From Oscillospiraceae bacterium (GTDB lineage Bacteria > Bacillota > Clostridia > Oscillospirales > Acutalibacteraceae), in the NCBI GenBank assembly GCA_902766855.1, contig CACXFE010000115.1, positions 1 through 19,897 on the forward strand: a stretch of 19,897 nt of DNA, in the 5' to 3' direction. A model generated the notes under the pieces. That model was given only the letters and a program-made list of their open reading frames with translations, ran no database searches and had not been told where the DNA came from. This document shows, piece after piece, positions 7,001-16,700 of the stretch (position 1 is the first letter of the stretch; the number at the start of each line of letters is the position of its first letter). Position numbers and translations under genes: made by a program.

Positions 7001-7050
7001 TAAAAAAATAATACAAATAATAAAACAAATCTTTTCAAGAGCGTGATGAC

Positions 7051-10020
7051 ATGATCAAAGAACGGTATGTTTTAGAGAACCTGCGCAACTGTATTGCCCG
7101 GTTGAAAAACCGTGTGTACCGAAAAGGCAGTGATCTGGAACTGGAAATTTATACTTCGCACGAACCCCTGCCTTTTTCCGAGCGAAAAAACGGGGAATAC
7201 CGCAAGGTGCGCCCCGGGGATCAATGGGGCGGCTTGTTTGATTGTGCCTGGTTTCACTGCACGGGCAAAGCAACCGGCGAAATGCGAGGCGAAAAACTGG
7301 TTTTGGTGATCGACATCAACGGGGAAGGCCTGATTTTTGACCGGGAGGGTTGCCCGTTCCGCGGCATTACCAATGTGAATTCGGTGTTTGACCGGGCGCA
7401 TGGCAACCCCGGCAAGCGCATCGTACCGTTTTGCGAGTGTTCAGAGGGGAACGAAACCGTGGACTTCTGGATGGACGCCGGCTGTAACGATCTGGCGGGC
7501 AATTTGCAGGAAAACGGCCGGATCAAAGAAGCGTATCTTGCCGTTTGCAATGAGCGCGCGCGGCAGTTGTTTTATGATATGACGGTGCTGATGATGCAGG
7601 CGGAAAACACGCCCGAAGGCGAGCCGCTTCGCTATGAGTTGCTGGAAGTGTTAAGCCGGTGCCGCCGCATTTTAACGGAATTTTCACAAGAAGAGATTGA
7701 GCGGTGCCTGGCGATCACAGGCAAGCGGCTGGCAGTGACAGGCGGGGAAAATCCCGCGCTTTCGCTGACGGCGTTCGGCCATGCGCATATTGATCTTGCA
7801 TGGCTGTGGCCGGTGCGGGAAACCAAGCGAAAAGGCGCGCGTACCTTTGCCACGGCACTGGAACTGATGAGCCGCTATCCCGATTACCTGTTCGGCGCTT
7901 CTTCGCCGCAGTTGTACGATTGGGTCAAGCAGGATTATCCCGCCCTGTATGAGAAAGTCAGGCAAAGTTATCAAAGCGGGCGGTGGGAATTGCTCGGCGC
8001 CATGTGGGTAGAGCCGGATCTCAACCTTATTTCGGGCGAATCGGTCGTTCGGCAGTTGCTGTACGGCAACGCCTTCTGGAAGAAAGAGTTTGGGGAAGAG
8101 TGCCGCTTTGTCTGGACACCCGACACCTTCGGATATTCGGCGGCGCTGCCCCAGATTTTCAAAAAAGCGGGGATCGACTTTTTTGCCACCATTAAAATGT
8201 CGTGGAATCTGATCAACGATTTTCCGTATACCAATTTCCGCTGGCGCGGGATCGACGGGAGCGAGATTTTGGTACATATGCCGCCGGAGGGAAGCTATGT
8301 CAGCGAAGGCACCGCCAGATCCGTGCAAAAAATCAAAAAACGGCTGGCGCTGAACGCCCAGTACGGCGAGGCGCTTTTGCCCTTCGGCATCGGCGACGGC
8401 GGCGGCGGCCCCAGCCCCTGCCATTTGGAATATTTAAAACGGGAAAAGAACCTGCCGGGCCTTTGCCCCATTACGCAGGGCAAAATGAAAGACTTTTTCG
8501 ATCGCTTTGCCGCCCGCGCGGAGGAATTCCCGGTATGGAAAGGCGAACTGTATTTAGAGCGGCATTTAGGGGTTTACACCTCGGCGGCACGCAACAAAAA
8601 ATATAACCGGCTGATGGAAAAAACCTTGCGGGATACGGAACTGCTGTGTGCGTTGGCGCACCGCGAAACCGGCTTTGCCTACCCGCAGGAAGAATTAGAA
8701 GAAATCTGGAAAGAAACCTTGCTGTATCAGTTCCATGATATTCTGCCGGGGTCTTCGATCCAGCGGGTTTATAACGAAAGTTTAGCGCGGTATGAAGTGC
8801 TGTATACAAAAACGCTTGCCTTGCGGGATGCGGCGGCACGCGCGATTGCGGCAACGGCAGGCGGGGAGAAGATGAGAAACCCGCAGGTGTTGTTCAATAC
8901 CCTTTCGTTCCCGCGGGAAACCGCGGTGCAAACCGACGGGGGCTATCTGGCGGTCACCCTGCCGCCGATGGGATATACCGTGGTGGATCTGGCTGGCGGG
9001 GATGTGCGGCAAAGCCGGATGACCGCGCTTGAAAACACACACCTCAAAGCGGTGTTGGGCGAAGACGGAAGTTTAACCTCTCTTTATTCAAAAGACGCGG
9101 GCGCGGAGTTGCTGCGCGGCCCTTCGAATATTCCGTATATCTATGATGATATTGAAAACGCCTGGAATTTGCAGTACGATTATCAGAATCAAACCCCCGA
9201 GCGCGCCGCGTTTTTGGGCAGTCAAACCGTGGCGGACGCGTGCGGTGTGAAGGTGATCCAGCGGTATGGTTACGGCAATTCTTCGATAGAAATAACCTTG
9301 TCTTTAACGCCGGAAAGCCGGGTGTTGGAATGTGCGGTCACGGCGGATTGGCACGAAAAGCACAAAATGCTCCGTTTCGCGTTTGATACCGATCTTGATG
9401 CGGAGCGGGTGGATTGCGAAACCCAGTTCGGCACGGTTACCCGATCCACCGGCAACAACACCAAGGCCGAGCAGGCGCAGATCGAACTGGCGGCGCATAA
9501 ATGGCTGGCGCTTCGCCGCCCGGGGCTGACTTTCGCCTTATTGAATGATTGCAAATACGGCTACGGCGTGCGGGATCATGTGATCGAACTGAACGCTTTG
9601 CGCGGCACCGATTACCCCGCGACCGAGTTGGATTTCGGGGTTCATACCTTCCGTTACGGCTTATACGCCGATCAGACCGGCGAATTGCTTCAAACGGTAC
9701 GGCAAGGCTACGCCTTCAATTTTGAGCCGATCGCTTGCGGCGTGCCGGGCACGGCGGGCGGCTGTATAGAAAAATCCTATCTGTCGGCCGGGGCGGAAAA
9801 CATTGTGATCGACGGGGTGAAAAAGGCGGAGCAGAGCGACGCACTGATTTTACGCACCTATGAAGCGGCGGGCAAAAAAACCGAAACCGCCGTGACCGCT
9901 TCGTTTACCGACTCGCTTTCCCTTTGCGATCTGATGGAAAACCGATTGGGCGCGGCCGCCGGAAAGGTGACCTATGCGCCGTATGAAATCCTTTCTTTTA
10001 TTACCGATGAACAAGAATAA
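7051..10020 (+). CDS. Alpha-mannosidase, glycoside hydrolase family 38
   Basis: A 989-residue GH38 enzyme expected to remove alpha-linked mannose with retention of configuration, using a zinc ion. The N-terminal beta domain is followed by the catalytic core. The core has GHAHIDLAWLWP (His246 and Asp248 as zinc ligands), WTPDTFGYSAALPQI with Asp358 as the expected nucleophile, GDGGGGP at 448-454, and QFHDILPGSS with zinc ligand His562. The C-terminal part matches the GH38C beta-sandwich region, and total length is normal for bacterial members. No signal peptide or membrane segment is seen, so it probably acts in the cytoplasm on imported mannosides. It is the first gene of the four-gene operon; the next start lies 19 bases after its stop. 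The ribosome binding site AAGAG is weak. Linkage specificity cannot be read from the sequence. Confidence 0.95.
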   Translation: MIKERYVLENLRNCIARLKNRVYRKGSDLELEIYTSHEPLPFSERKNGEYRKVRPGDQWGGLFDCAWFHCTGKATGEMRGEKLVLVIDINGEGLIFDREGCPFRGITNVNSVFDRAHGNPGKRIVPFCECSEGNETVDFWMDAGCNDLAGNLQENGRIKEAYLAVCNERARQLFYDMTVLMMQAENTPEGEPLRYELLEVLSRCRRILTEFSQEEIERCLAITGKRLAVTGGENPALSLTAFGHAHIDLAWLWPVRETKRKGARTFATALELMSRYPDYLFGASSPQLYDWVKQDYPALYEKVRQSYQSGRWELLGAMWVEPDLNLISGESVVRQLLYGNAFWKKEFGEECRFVWTPDTFGYSAALPQIFKKAGIDFFATIKMSWNLINDFPYTNFRWRGIDGSEILVHMPPEGSYVSEGTARSVQKIKKRLALNAQYGEALLPFGIGDGGGGPSPCHLEYLKREKNLPGLCPITQGKMKDFFDRFAARAEEFPVWKGELYLERHLGVYTSAARNKKYNRLMEKTLRDTELLCALAHRETGFAYPQEELEEIWKETLLYQFHDILPGSSIQRVYNESLARYEVLYTKTLALRDAAARAIAATAGGEKMRNPQVLFNTLSFPRETAVQTDGGYLAVTLPPMGYTVVDLAGGDVRQSRMTALENTHLKAVLGEDGSLTSLYSKDAGAELLRGPSNIPYIYDDIENAWNLQYDYQNQTPERAAFLGSQTVADACGVKVIQRYGYGNSSIEITLSLTPESRVLECAVTADWHEKHKMLRFAFDTDLDAERVDCETQFGTVTRSTGNNTKAEQAQIELAAHKWLALRRPGLTFALLNDCKYGYGVRDHVIELNALRGTDYPATELDFGVHTFRYGLYADQTGELLQTVRQGYAFNFEPIACGVPGTAGGCIEKSYLSAGAENIVIDGVKKAEQSDALILRTYEAAGKKTETAVTASFTDSLSLCDLMENRLGAAAGKVTYAPYEILSFITDEQE

Positions 10021-10039
10021 AGAATACGAGGTGTTCTGT

Positions 10040-12841
10040 ATGCACAAGAAAACAGGGGCGATCCTTTTGTCCGCGGCGATGCTGATCAGCGTGTTGTTCA
10101 GCGGGTGTGGGGAAAAGGAAGCAAAACCCGCTTTTGGAAACGCGGCGTATACCTACCCGTATGCCACGGGGGAGAAGACCGCGGCGGTCGTTCCCGAAGG
10201 GATCGAGAAAAACCGCGTGCTTTCCGGGCTTCGCTTTTTGGATGACACCACCCCGGTGGTGATCCCCGAAAAGGTGAAAGCCGGAGAACGAAAAGCGGGC
10301 GAACCCTATGCCGTGGATGTGAAGTATGATGACGGCACCGGCGTGTGCGTGGCGGTGTATGACGCGGCGCAGGATTTCGACGCCTGCACCGACGGCACAA
10401 AAGACGCCACCCCTGCCATTCAGCGGGCGCTGCGCGCGGCGGCGGAAATCGGCGGCGGCGTGGTTTACCTGCCGGAGGGGATCTATCTTTGCCAGAACGC
10501 ACTCGAAATTCCCGCGGGGGTAACCTTGCGGGGCGAATGGGTCAACCCGGAAGAAGCGCCGGCGGGCAGTTGCGGCACGGTGATTCTGGTGGAAAGCAAG
10601 GCGCGCGGGCGTGAATCGGGCAACGCGTTTATCAAAATGCGGGCAGGCGCGGGCGTGCGGAACCTCACCATTTTGTATTCCGGGCAGACCGCCGAGGAAG
10701 TAACCAAATACCCCGCCGCGTTGCAGGAAGCGGGCGGCGACAGTTTCACCGTGATGAATGTCACGCTGGCGGGCTGTTGGAACGGCTATCAGGGCAACCT
10801 GAACTGGAGCGAACTGCATTATCTGAAAAATGTGTATATTTCGGCATTCAATAACGCCATTATGCTGGATAATGTGACCGATATCGGGCGGCTGGAAGGG
10901 ATTCACATCAGCCCGAAATACTTTGTGGAAAACACCGTCAATGCGTTTTCCGAAAGCGACCGCAAGATTTTAAAAGACTATATGTTTGATTACGCGGTAG
11001 GGCTTTGGATGCAGCGATCCGACTGGGAATATATTTACGATTTGCAGGTTGAAGATATTTACTGCGCGGTACGGCAGGTCTATAACAAAGAAAACCGCGC
11101 CGCCAACGCCCAGTATTGCAATGTCCGGATCAATCATTGCCAGATCGGCATTGATATTCAGGCGACCAATGCGATCGGCTGTGTGTTTACCGATCTTTTC
11201 ATCAAAGGCGATCAGACTTGCGAATACGGGGTGCTGATGAACGCCGGATTCTCCGAAACTTCCGAGTTTCAGAATTTGCGGGTGGAAGGCGGCATCAAGC
11301 AACCGTTCTGCTGCCTTGGCAACGGGCATTTGACAATGCTGAACAGCACCTTTACCGCGGCAGATGAAACCAACTACGCGGTCGATATGAAAAAAGGCAG
11401 CATCAGCATTCAGCAGTGCCGCTTTGAAGGCAAGAAACACCATATCCGCTTTGATAAATCCTGCGGCGGCGTTTCGGTGTTGGGATGCACCTTCGGCGGC
11501 GAGGCGGATATTGCCAAAGAAGAAAATAAAGAAGCCTTTATCAAAATCGACCACACGGCGCTTGATCTCCCGGTAACCAGCGGCAGACTGCATGTGTACC
11601 GCCGCAGTATCCCCACGGCGGCCTCCACCGCGGTGTACGATGTTACGGCGTTTGGCGCCAAAGCGGGGGAAGACTCCACCGCGGCGTTTGAAAAGGCGCT
11701 TGCCGCCGCGGGCAAAACCGGCGGCGTGGTGTATGTGCCGGGCGGGGAATATACCGTGATGAAATCACTCACCGTGCCTTCCGGGGTGGAACTGCGCGGG
11801 ATCTATAATGTCCCGACGCACAGTGTCACCAAAGGTTCCATTCTCAAAACTACCCTCGGGAAAGGGCAGATCAACGGCGAACCGCTGATCAAACTGGAAA
11901 GCGGCGCGGGGATCAACGGGCTTTCGTTCTACTACCCCGAGCAAAAATATGCTGATTTTATCGCCTATCCGTACACCGTGCAGAGTTTAGGCCCGAACTG
12001 CTGGGCGATCAACTCGGTGTTTATCAATTCGTATCAGGCGTTGGATTTTGCCACCTATCCTTCCGATGGGCATTACATCCAGTATTGCAGCGGCGCGCCG
12101 CTGGTGAAAGGATTGTTTGTGGGCAATAACGCTTCTAACGGCTGGGTGGAAAACTGCCAGTTCAACCCGCATTACTGGAAACGCGCCGCGCTGGACAGCA
12201 AGCCGCAGGACGGAGCGGACGATTTCAATAATCAGATCAATCTCACTTTGGACGCGTTTATTTTCGGAGATAACGCTTCGGAGCATATGCTGGGCAATTT
12301 CGCGTATGCCGGGAATAACCTGCTGTTGTTTTTATCGCAGGGCAAAGGCGGCACCAATGCCACCATTATCGGCCACGGATCGGACGGCTGCCAAAACGCT
12401 TTGGTGGTGGAAGAAGCCGACACACTGGAATTTATCAACGCCGAACTGGTTTCGATGAACGGCCCCGGCGAAATGCACCATATTACGATGAAAGAGTCGG
12501 TCACCGGCACGGTTGCGCTTTTCAATTCCATGATGTGGGCGCACCCGAATAAGGAATCCATCCACATCCGGGGCGGCAAACTCGTGATCAGCCAACTTTC
12601 CTATTATAATCTGGAACAAACCACCAATCTGGTGGGCGCGTTCGGCGGCGAACTGTATTACGGCGGCGTGATGATGCTGCCGCGGGCTTGCCAGATTAAG
12701 GCAAGCGGCCCGGCCAAGGTGCGGCTGGTAGGGAATATCGCGCGGCAATCACTGGCGCTGGTTGCCCCGGCGGGCGGCGCGAAAACCACCATTTCCAACA
12801 CCGGCGCCGATTTACAGGAAATCGCAACATGGTGGTCTTGA
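10040..12841 (+). CDS. Lipoprotein with two tandem pectate-lyase-3-like beta-helix halves
   Basis: A 933-residue exported protein. MHKKTGAILLSAAMLISVLFSGC is a lipoprotein signal, with the lipidated Cys after LFSG, so it should sit on the outer face of the membrane. The mature part has two related right-handed beta-helix units. The first begins near residue 110 (DGTKDATPAIQRALRAAAEI, then GGGVVYLPEGIY and LEIPAGVTLRGEW). The second begins near 532 (YDVTAFGAKAGEDSTAAFEKA, then GGVVYVPGGEYTV and LTVPSGVELRGIY). This N-cap plus helix resembles Pectate_lyase_3 and GH-associated beta-helix proteins, so a lyase, hydrolase or glycan-binding role is possible, but I cannot identify catalytic residues. 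The start has GAGGTG six bases upstream. The upstream in-frame extension to 9974 overlaps the GH38 gene and destroys the signal peptide. Confidence 0.85.
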   Translation: MHKKTGAILLSAAMLISVLFSGCGEKEAKPAFGNAAYTYPYATGEKTAAVVPEGIEKNRVLSGLRFLDDTTPVVIPEKVKAGERKAGEPYAVDVKYDDGTGVCVAVYDAAQDFDACTDGTKDATPAIQRALRAAAEIGGGVVYLPEGIYLCQNALEIPAGVTLRGEWVNPEEAPAGSCGTVILVESKARGRESGNAFIKMRAGAGVRNLTILYSGQTAEEVTKYPAALQEAGGDSFTVMNVTLAGCWNGYQGNLNWSELHYLKNVYISAFNNAIMLDNVTDIGRLEGIHISPKYFVENTVNAFSESDRKILKDYMFDYAVGLWMQRSDWEYIYDLQVEDIYCAVRQVYNKENRAANAQYCNVRINHCQIGIDIQATNAIGCVFTDLFIKGDQTCEYGVLMNAGFSETSEFQNLRVEGGIKQPFCCLGNGHLTMLNSTFTAADETNYAVDMKKGSISIQQCRFEGKKHHIRFDKSCGGVSVLGCTFGGEADIAKEENKEAFIKIDHTALDLPVTSGRLHVYRRSIPTAASTAVYDVTAFGAKAGEDSTAAFEKALAAAGKTGGVVYVPGGEYTVMKSLTVPSGVELRGIYNVPTHSVTKGSILKTTLGKGQINGEPLIKLESGAGINGLSFYYPEQKYADFIAYPYTVQSLGPNCWAINSVFINSYQALDFATYPSDGHYIQYCSGAPLVKGLFVGNNASNGWVENCQFNPHYWKRAALDSKPQDGADDFNNQINLTLDAFIFGDNASEHMLGNFAYAGNNLLLFLSQGKGGTNATIIGHGSDGCQNALVVEEADTLEFINAELVSMNGPGEMHHITMKESVTGTVALFNSMMWAHPNKESIHIRGGKLVISQLSYYNLEQTTNLVGAFGGELYYGGVMMLPRACQIKASGPAKVRLVGNIARQSLALVAPAGGAKTTISNTGADLQEIATWWS

Positions 12842-12858
12842 TCAAGGAGGAAACGGCG

Positions 12859-13704
12859 ATGAAAAAGATCAAACAACTCTTGGCGGCGGCACTGGCGGCA
12901 ACGCTGGCAGTGTTTTGCGCCCTCCCGGCGTTTGCCGCGGGGGATGACGACCTGGTGATGAGTAATTGCGACAGTACGGCTTATTGGTCGGCCAACAGCC
13001 AGGGCGCGGACGCGCTGGAATCCGACGCAGTGAATAAAACCGAAGGCAGCGGCTCGGTCGGGGCAACGGCCGCCGGCGGCAAACTCAATCAGATCGCGTA
13101 TATTCCCGATCAGCCGGTGGATGTTTCTAAATATTCCTTTTTGGAATTTGATGTGTATTTCAGCGATCTGACATGGTTCAGCGATTGCGGCTCGGTCATG
13201 ATCGAACTGACTTCCTCCGGCACCTGTGATAAAGAATCCAACCGGTATATGAAAAAAACCATCCGTTCCTTCTTGGAAAACGGCGTGGTGGAAGGCAAGG
13301 AAAACTGGTGGCATTTTGTGTTGGAACTGGATAACCCGCAAGGCACCGCCAACGGGCAACTCAATAAATCCAATTTCAATTATTTCCGTTTCTACACGGT
13401 CGATCCGATCACCACCACCCCGGATTATACCATGCGATTCGATAATATGCGGTTCACCAATAACCCCGAAAATTACACCCCCATGGAAGAAGAGGAGGAA
13501 GATTCCGCAACCGCGTCAGAGGCGGCGAAGCCGGTGCAGATCACGCGGGAGGATCCCAACGCCGCCGTGGTGAAAAACCTCCACACGGTGGTTTTGATCG
13601 AGGGCATCGCGCTTGGTGTGATCGGGTTGGTCGCGCTGGTACTGGCCGGGTGGCTGATCATCGGAAAAATCAGAAAAGCGAAAGGAGAGTCCGGGCATGA
13701 ATAA
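12859..13704 (+). CDS. Membrane-anchored single-module surface protein
   Basis: A 281-residue protein. Residues 1-27 are a signal peptide ending ALPAFAAG. Residues about 32-200 are one copy of the unrecognised beta-rich module that is repeated in the next gene. Then come an acidic linker with five consecutive Glu, a hydrophobic segment near residues 242-268 and a basic tail (KIRKAKGESGHE). The topology is therefore module outside, C-terminal tail inside, with no LPXTG sortase signal. A role in binding glycan or holding the enzymes near the membrane is inferred from the neighbours, not from known homology. AGGAGG at 12845-12850 fixes the ATG at 12859. It follows the beta-helix gene by 17 bases and overlaps the esterase gene by 8, so all are one operon. 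The module has its closest likeness, even at DNA level, to module 3 of the esterase. Confidence 0.85.
   Translation: MKKIKQLLAAALAATLAVFCALPAFAAGDDDLVMSNCDSTAYWSANSQGADALESDAVNKTEGSGSVGATAAGGKLNQIAYIPDQPVDVSKYSFLEFDVYFSDLTWFSDCGSVMIELTSSGTCDKESNRYMKKTIRSFLENGVVEGKENWWHFVLELDNPQGTANGQLNKSNFNYFRFYTVDPITTTPDYTMRFDNMRFTNNPENYTPMEEEEEDSATASEAAKPVQITREDPNAAVVKNLHTVVLIEGIALGVIGLVALVLAGWLIIGKIRKAKGESGHE
12952..13461 (+). repeat. Shared surface module, copy in the small anchored protein
   Basis: This segment encodes one copy of the module found three times at the end of the next gene. Signature residues in order are DxxxxW, DVSKYSFLEFDVYF, DCG, ELTSSGTCDKESNRY, WWHFVLELDNPQ, NYFRFYT and RFDNMRFT. The DNA around ACCTGTGATAAAGAATCC is nearly the same as in module 3 near 18325. 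Confidence 0.85.
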
Positions 13705-16700
13705 AAGGATACTTTCTTTGGTTTTGGCTGTTGCCACACTTTGCATGAGCCTGTCGGCGGTTTTGTCCCCCATTGCGTTTGCCGCGGGGGAGGAATTTGT
13801 GATCAACGAGTGTGACTCGCTGGACGGATGGACGAAAACCGGCGGCAACGGGTTGACCGTTTCGGATAACCCGGCGCGTTCTCAAAACAGTAAAGCGGCG
13901 ATCGAATGTAATGTCAACATGGGTGCGTTCCGTACCGCGACATACACCGCCCCCGCCGCCATGGATCTTTCCGGCTATGAGGCGGTGGAATGGGACGCGA
14001 TGTTCTTCGCTTCGGGCGACAGCACGGGCAAAATGTGGAATGAGGTGAAGGCTGCCTACGGAACCGACGGAAACAATACGCTTTTGCTGAAACTGACGAG
14101 CGGGAGCGATACAAATTACGCGGTCTGGCGCCTTTCGAAATTGCAGGCCACCCAACCGTATGCCAATCGGAACTGGGTGCATTTCAAAGCGTTGCTGGCC
14201 GATCCGAATACCAACAACAATTTTGATCCCGCCGCTTGCACGAAATTTTATTTCGCCTCCTGCGACGGGGCGGTGGTTTCCACCGTGTCGAACGGGCAAA
14301 TTCGGCTGGATAACATCAAAGCCACCGGGAAGGCTTCCGGCGGGGAAACCCCGGGCGACGAGCCCGGCGACGACGACGGCGAATACCCGATCCCCGGGAA
14401 GTATGAGAAGACCACCCAAGGCACGTTTTCTTTCACTTCCACGGATTTTGAGTACGATCTTTCAAAATACGGCAAAGCGGATCTGTTTTTAACGATGGAT
14501 CTGACGGTGACCAATACCGACGGGACGGAGGATCTGTCAGACCTGACGAGCGAAGGGCAGATCGAACTGACTTCTTCGGGGAAAAGCGATGTGCAGGAAT
14601 TGAGTTGGCAAGTGCCGCGGATTCCCTTAAAATCAGGGCTTAACCGGGTGCGCATCTCTTTTGCCGATGCCAATTTCGATAACGGATTTGATCTTTCCAA
14701 AGTCAATTTTTTCCGGTTTTACAGCCGGAAAGCGGGCGAGGCGCAATTCCAGATCACGATCGAAAATATTCTGATCACCACCAAGAAGGAAGAACGCATC
14801 GTCGGAACTTATTTCTCGGACGGGATGATGTTCTTACAAAATCAGCCCATCCCGGTGCGCGGCAATGTGAAAACCGCCGGTGTCGAGGTGAAGGCGATCC
14901 TGTATAAAAACGGCGAAGCCATGGAAGAATTGACCGCCGTTTCCGATGAACAGGGGGATTGGAGTGTTTCTTTCCCCGCGCGCAAAGGCAGTTACGATGT
15001 GTATAAGATCGAACTGGTCGTTGCCGGAAAAACCGAAGTCACGATCAACGATATTGTCATCGGGGAACTGTGGCTGGCGGCGGGACAATCGAACATGGAG
15101 TTTGCCTTGGGGCAAACGGTGTCCGGCAATGATTACAGCGATCTGCTGAATTCCAATGTGCGGTTTTATGAAGAACCTGCCGTTCCCGGCGGGGTAGACG
15201 CGGCGCTTTCCGCCTCTCCGCTGACCGATGTGGAAGGGGCGAAATGGGCAAACGGCGCCAACGCGGCGGATATTAAATATGTTTCCGCCATCGCATACCG
15301 CGCCGCCCTTCAATTACAGCAGGAATTGAATGTGCCGGTCGGATTTATTGATTCCGCCAAGGGCGCTTCGGTCATTGAATCGTGGCTTCCGCGCAAGGCG
15401 GTGGAAGAAAACGCGGCAGTGAAAGCCACACTGGAAAATCGCGGCATTTACTATACCGAGGAAGAACTCGGGCAGATTTCGCAAAACTGGAAATTGCTGA
15501 CGACCTTGTATAATACCAAAATCGCCCCGCTTGCCGGGATCCCGATCAGCGGCGTGATGTGGTATCAGGGCGAAAGCAATGTAAAATATGCCGATGCCGA
15601 CGGGTATAACACTTTTTATCAGAACGCTTTGACCGAATTGATCGCGGCATACAGCGATCTGTTTGGCTTTGAGGCGGGCACCATGCCCTTTATCTGCGCC
15701 CATCTGGCGCCGTATAACAACGCCTCGGTACGCGAGGATTATGTCACGGTGCAGGCGGCGTTTTCCGAAATGCTGCACGAAGTGGCAAAAACCGCGGCGG
15801 CACGCATGATCGAACTGCCGATCTATGATCTGCCGCTGACCTATAAAGATCCGCCGGCAACCAATTTCGATCCGATCCATCCCAGCAATAAAAAGCCGGT
15901 GGCGGAGCGTTTTGCGGCGGCAATGCTGGCCGGAGTGTACGGGATCGGGAATCAGGACGCCGCCAGCGCCCCGGGCGTGAGCGGCATGAAGATCGCGGGA
16001 AATAAGATCACGCTGACCTTTAACCATGTGGGCGACGGCCTGCAAATTCTGAACGGGGAAACCACTCTGCACGGCTTTGCGGTGGCGGATGCGTCCCGCG
16101 TGTTTACGGAAGCACAGGCAAAAATCGTTTCCGCGGATACCGTAGAGGTGTGGAGCGATCATGTAGCCGCCCCGGTCGCGGCGACTTATGCGTGGGCGTC
16201 TTTCAATATGCTTTCCAATCTCGGCAACGCGGCGGGGATCCCGGCGGTTCCTTATCGGAGCGACCGCACGGAGTCTACCTATCTGCTTTCTTCCGATTGG
16301 GGCTATTTTGACAGCGACACCCTCTGGCAGCCGCTTACCACGGCGGAGGCCGGATTCACCAACGCTTACACGGCGGAAAGCGGTACGGTCCTCAGTTTCA
16401 CCGCCGAAGGCGCAAAAGAAGGGCGCGCGCATATGAAGGTGGATTATACCGCCTCCGCGGCGTTTGCACCGGTGCTGGAAATGGGCGGCATGATCAATCA
16501 ACTGCCCGCGTATACCGGGCTTACCGTGTATGTGAAAAACCCGGATGCCCGCGCCAAAAAACTGGCGGTGGAAATCACGGCGGGCGGCGAAACATATCGC
16601 GCCGCGATCACCGAGGGAACGGCGCTTGCTACCGAATATACCGTTCCCGCGGGATCGGAGTATACCGCATACACCTTCCATTTCAAGCGTTTGGTCAATC

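Noticed and set aside
9974..10039. Longer start for the beta-helix lipoprotein.
   Set aside because: It would precede the lipoprotein signal peptide and overlap the GH38 gene; GAGGTG directly supports 10040.
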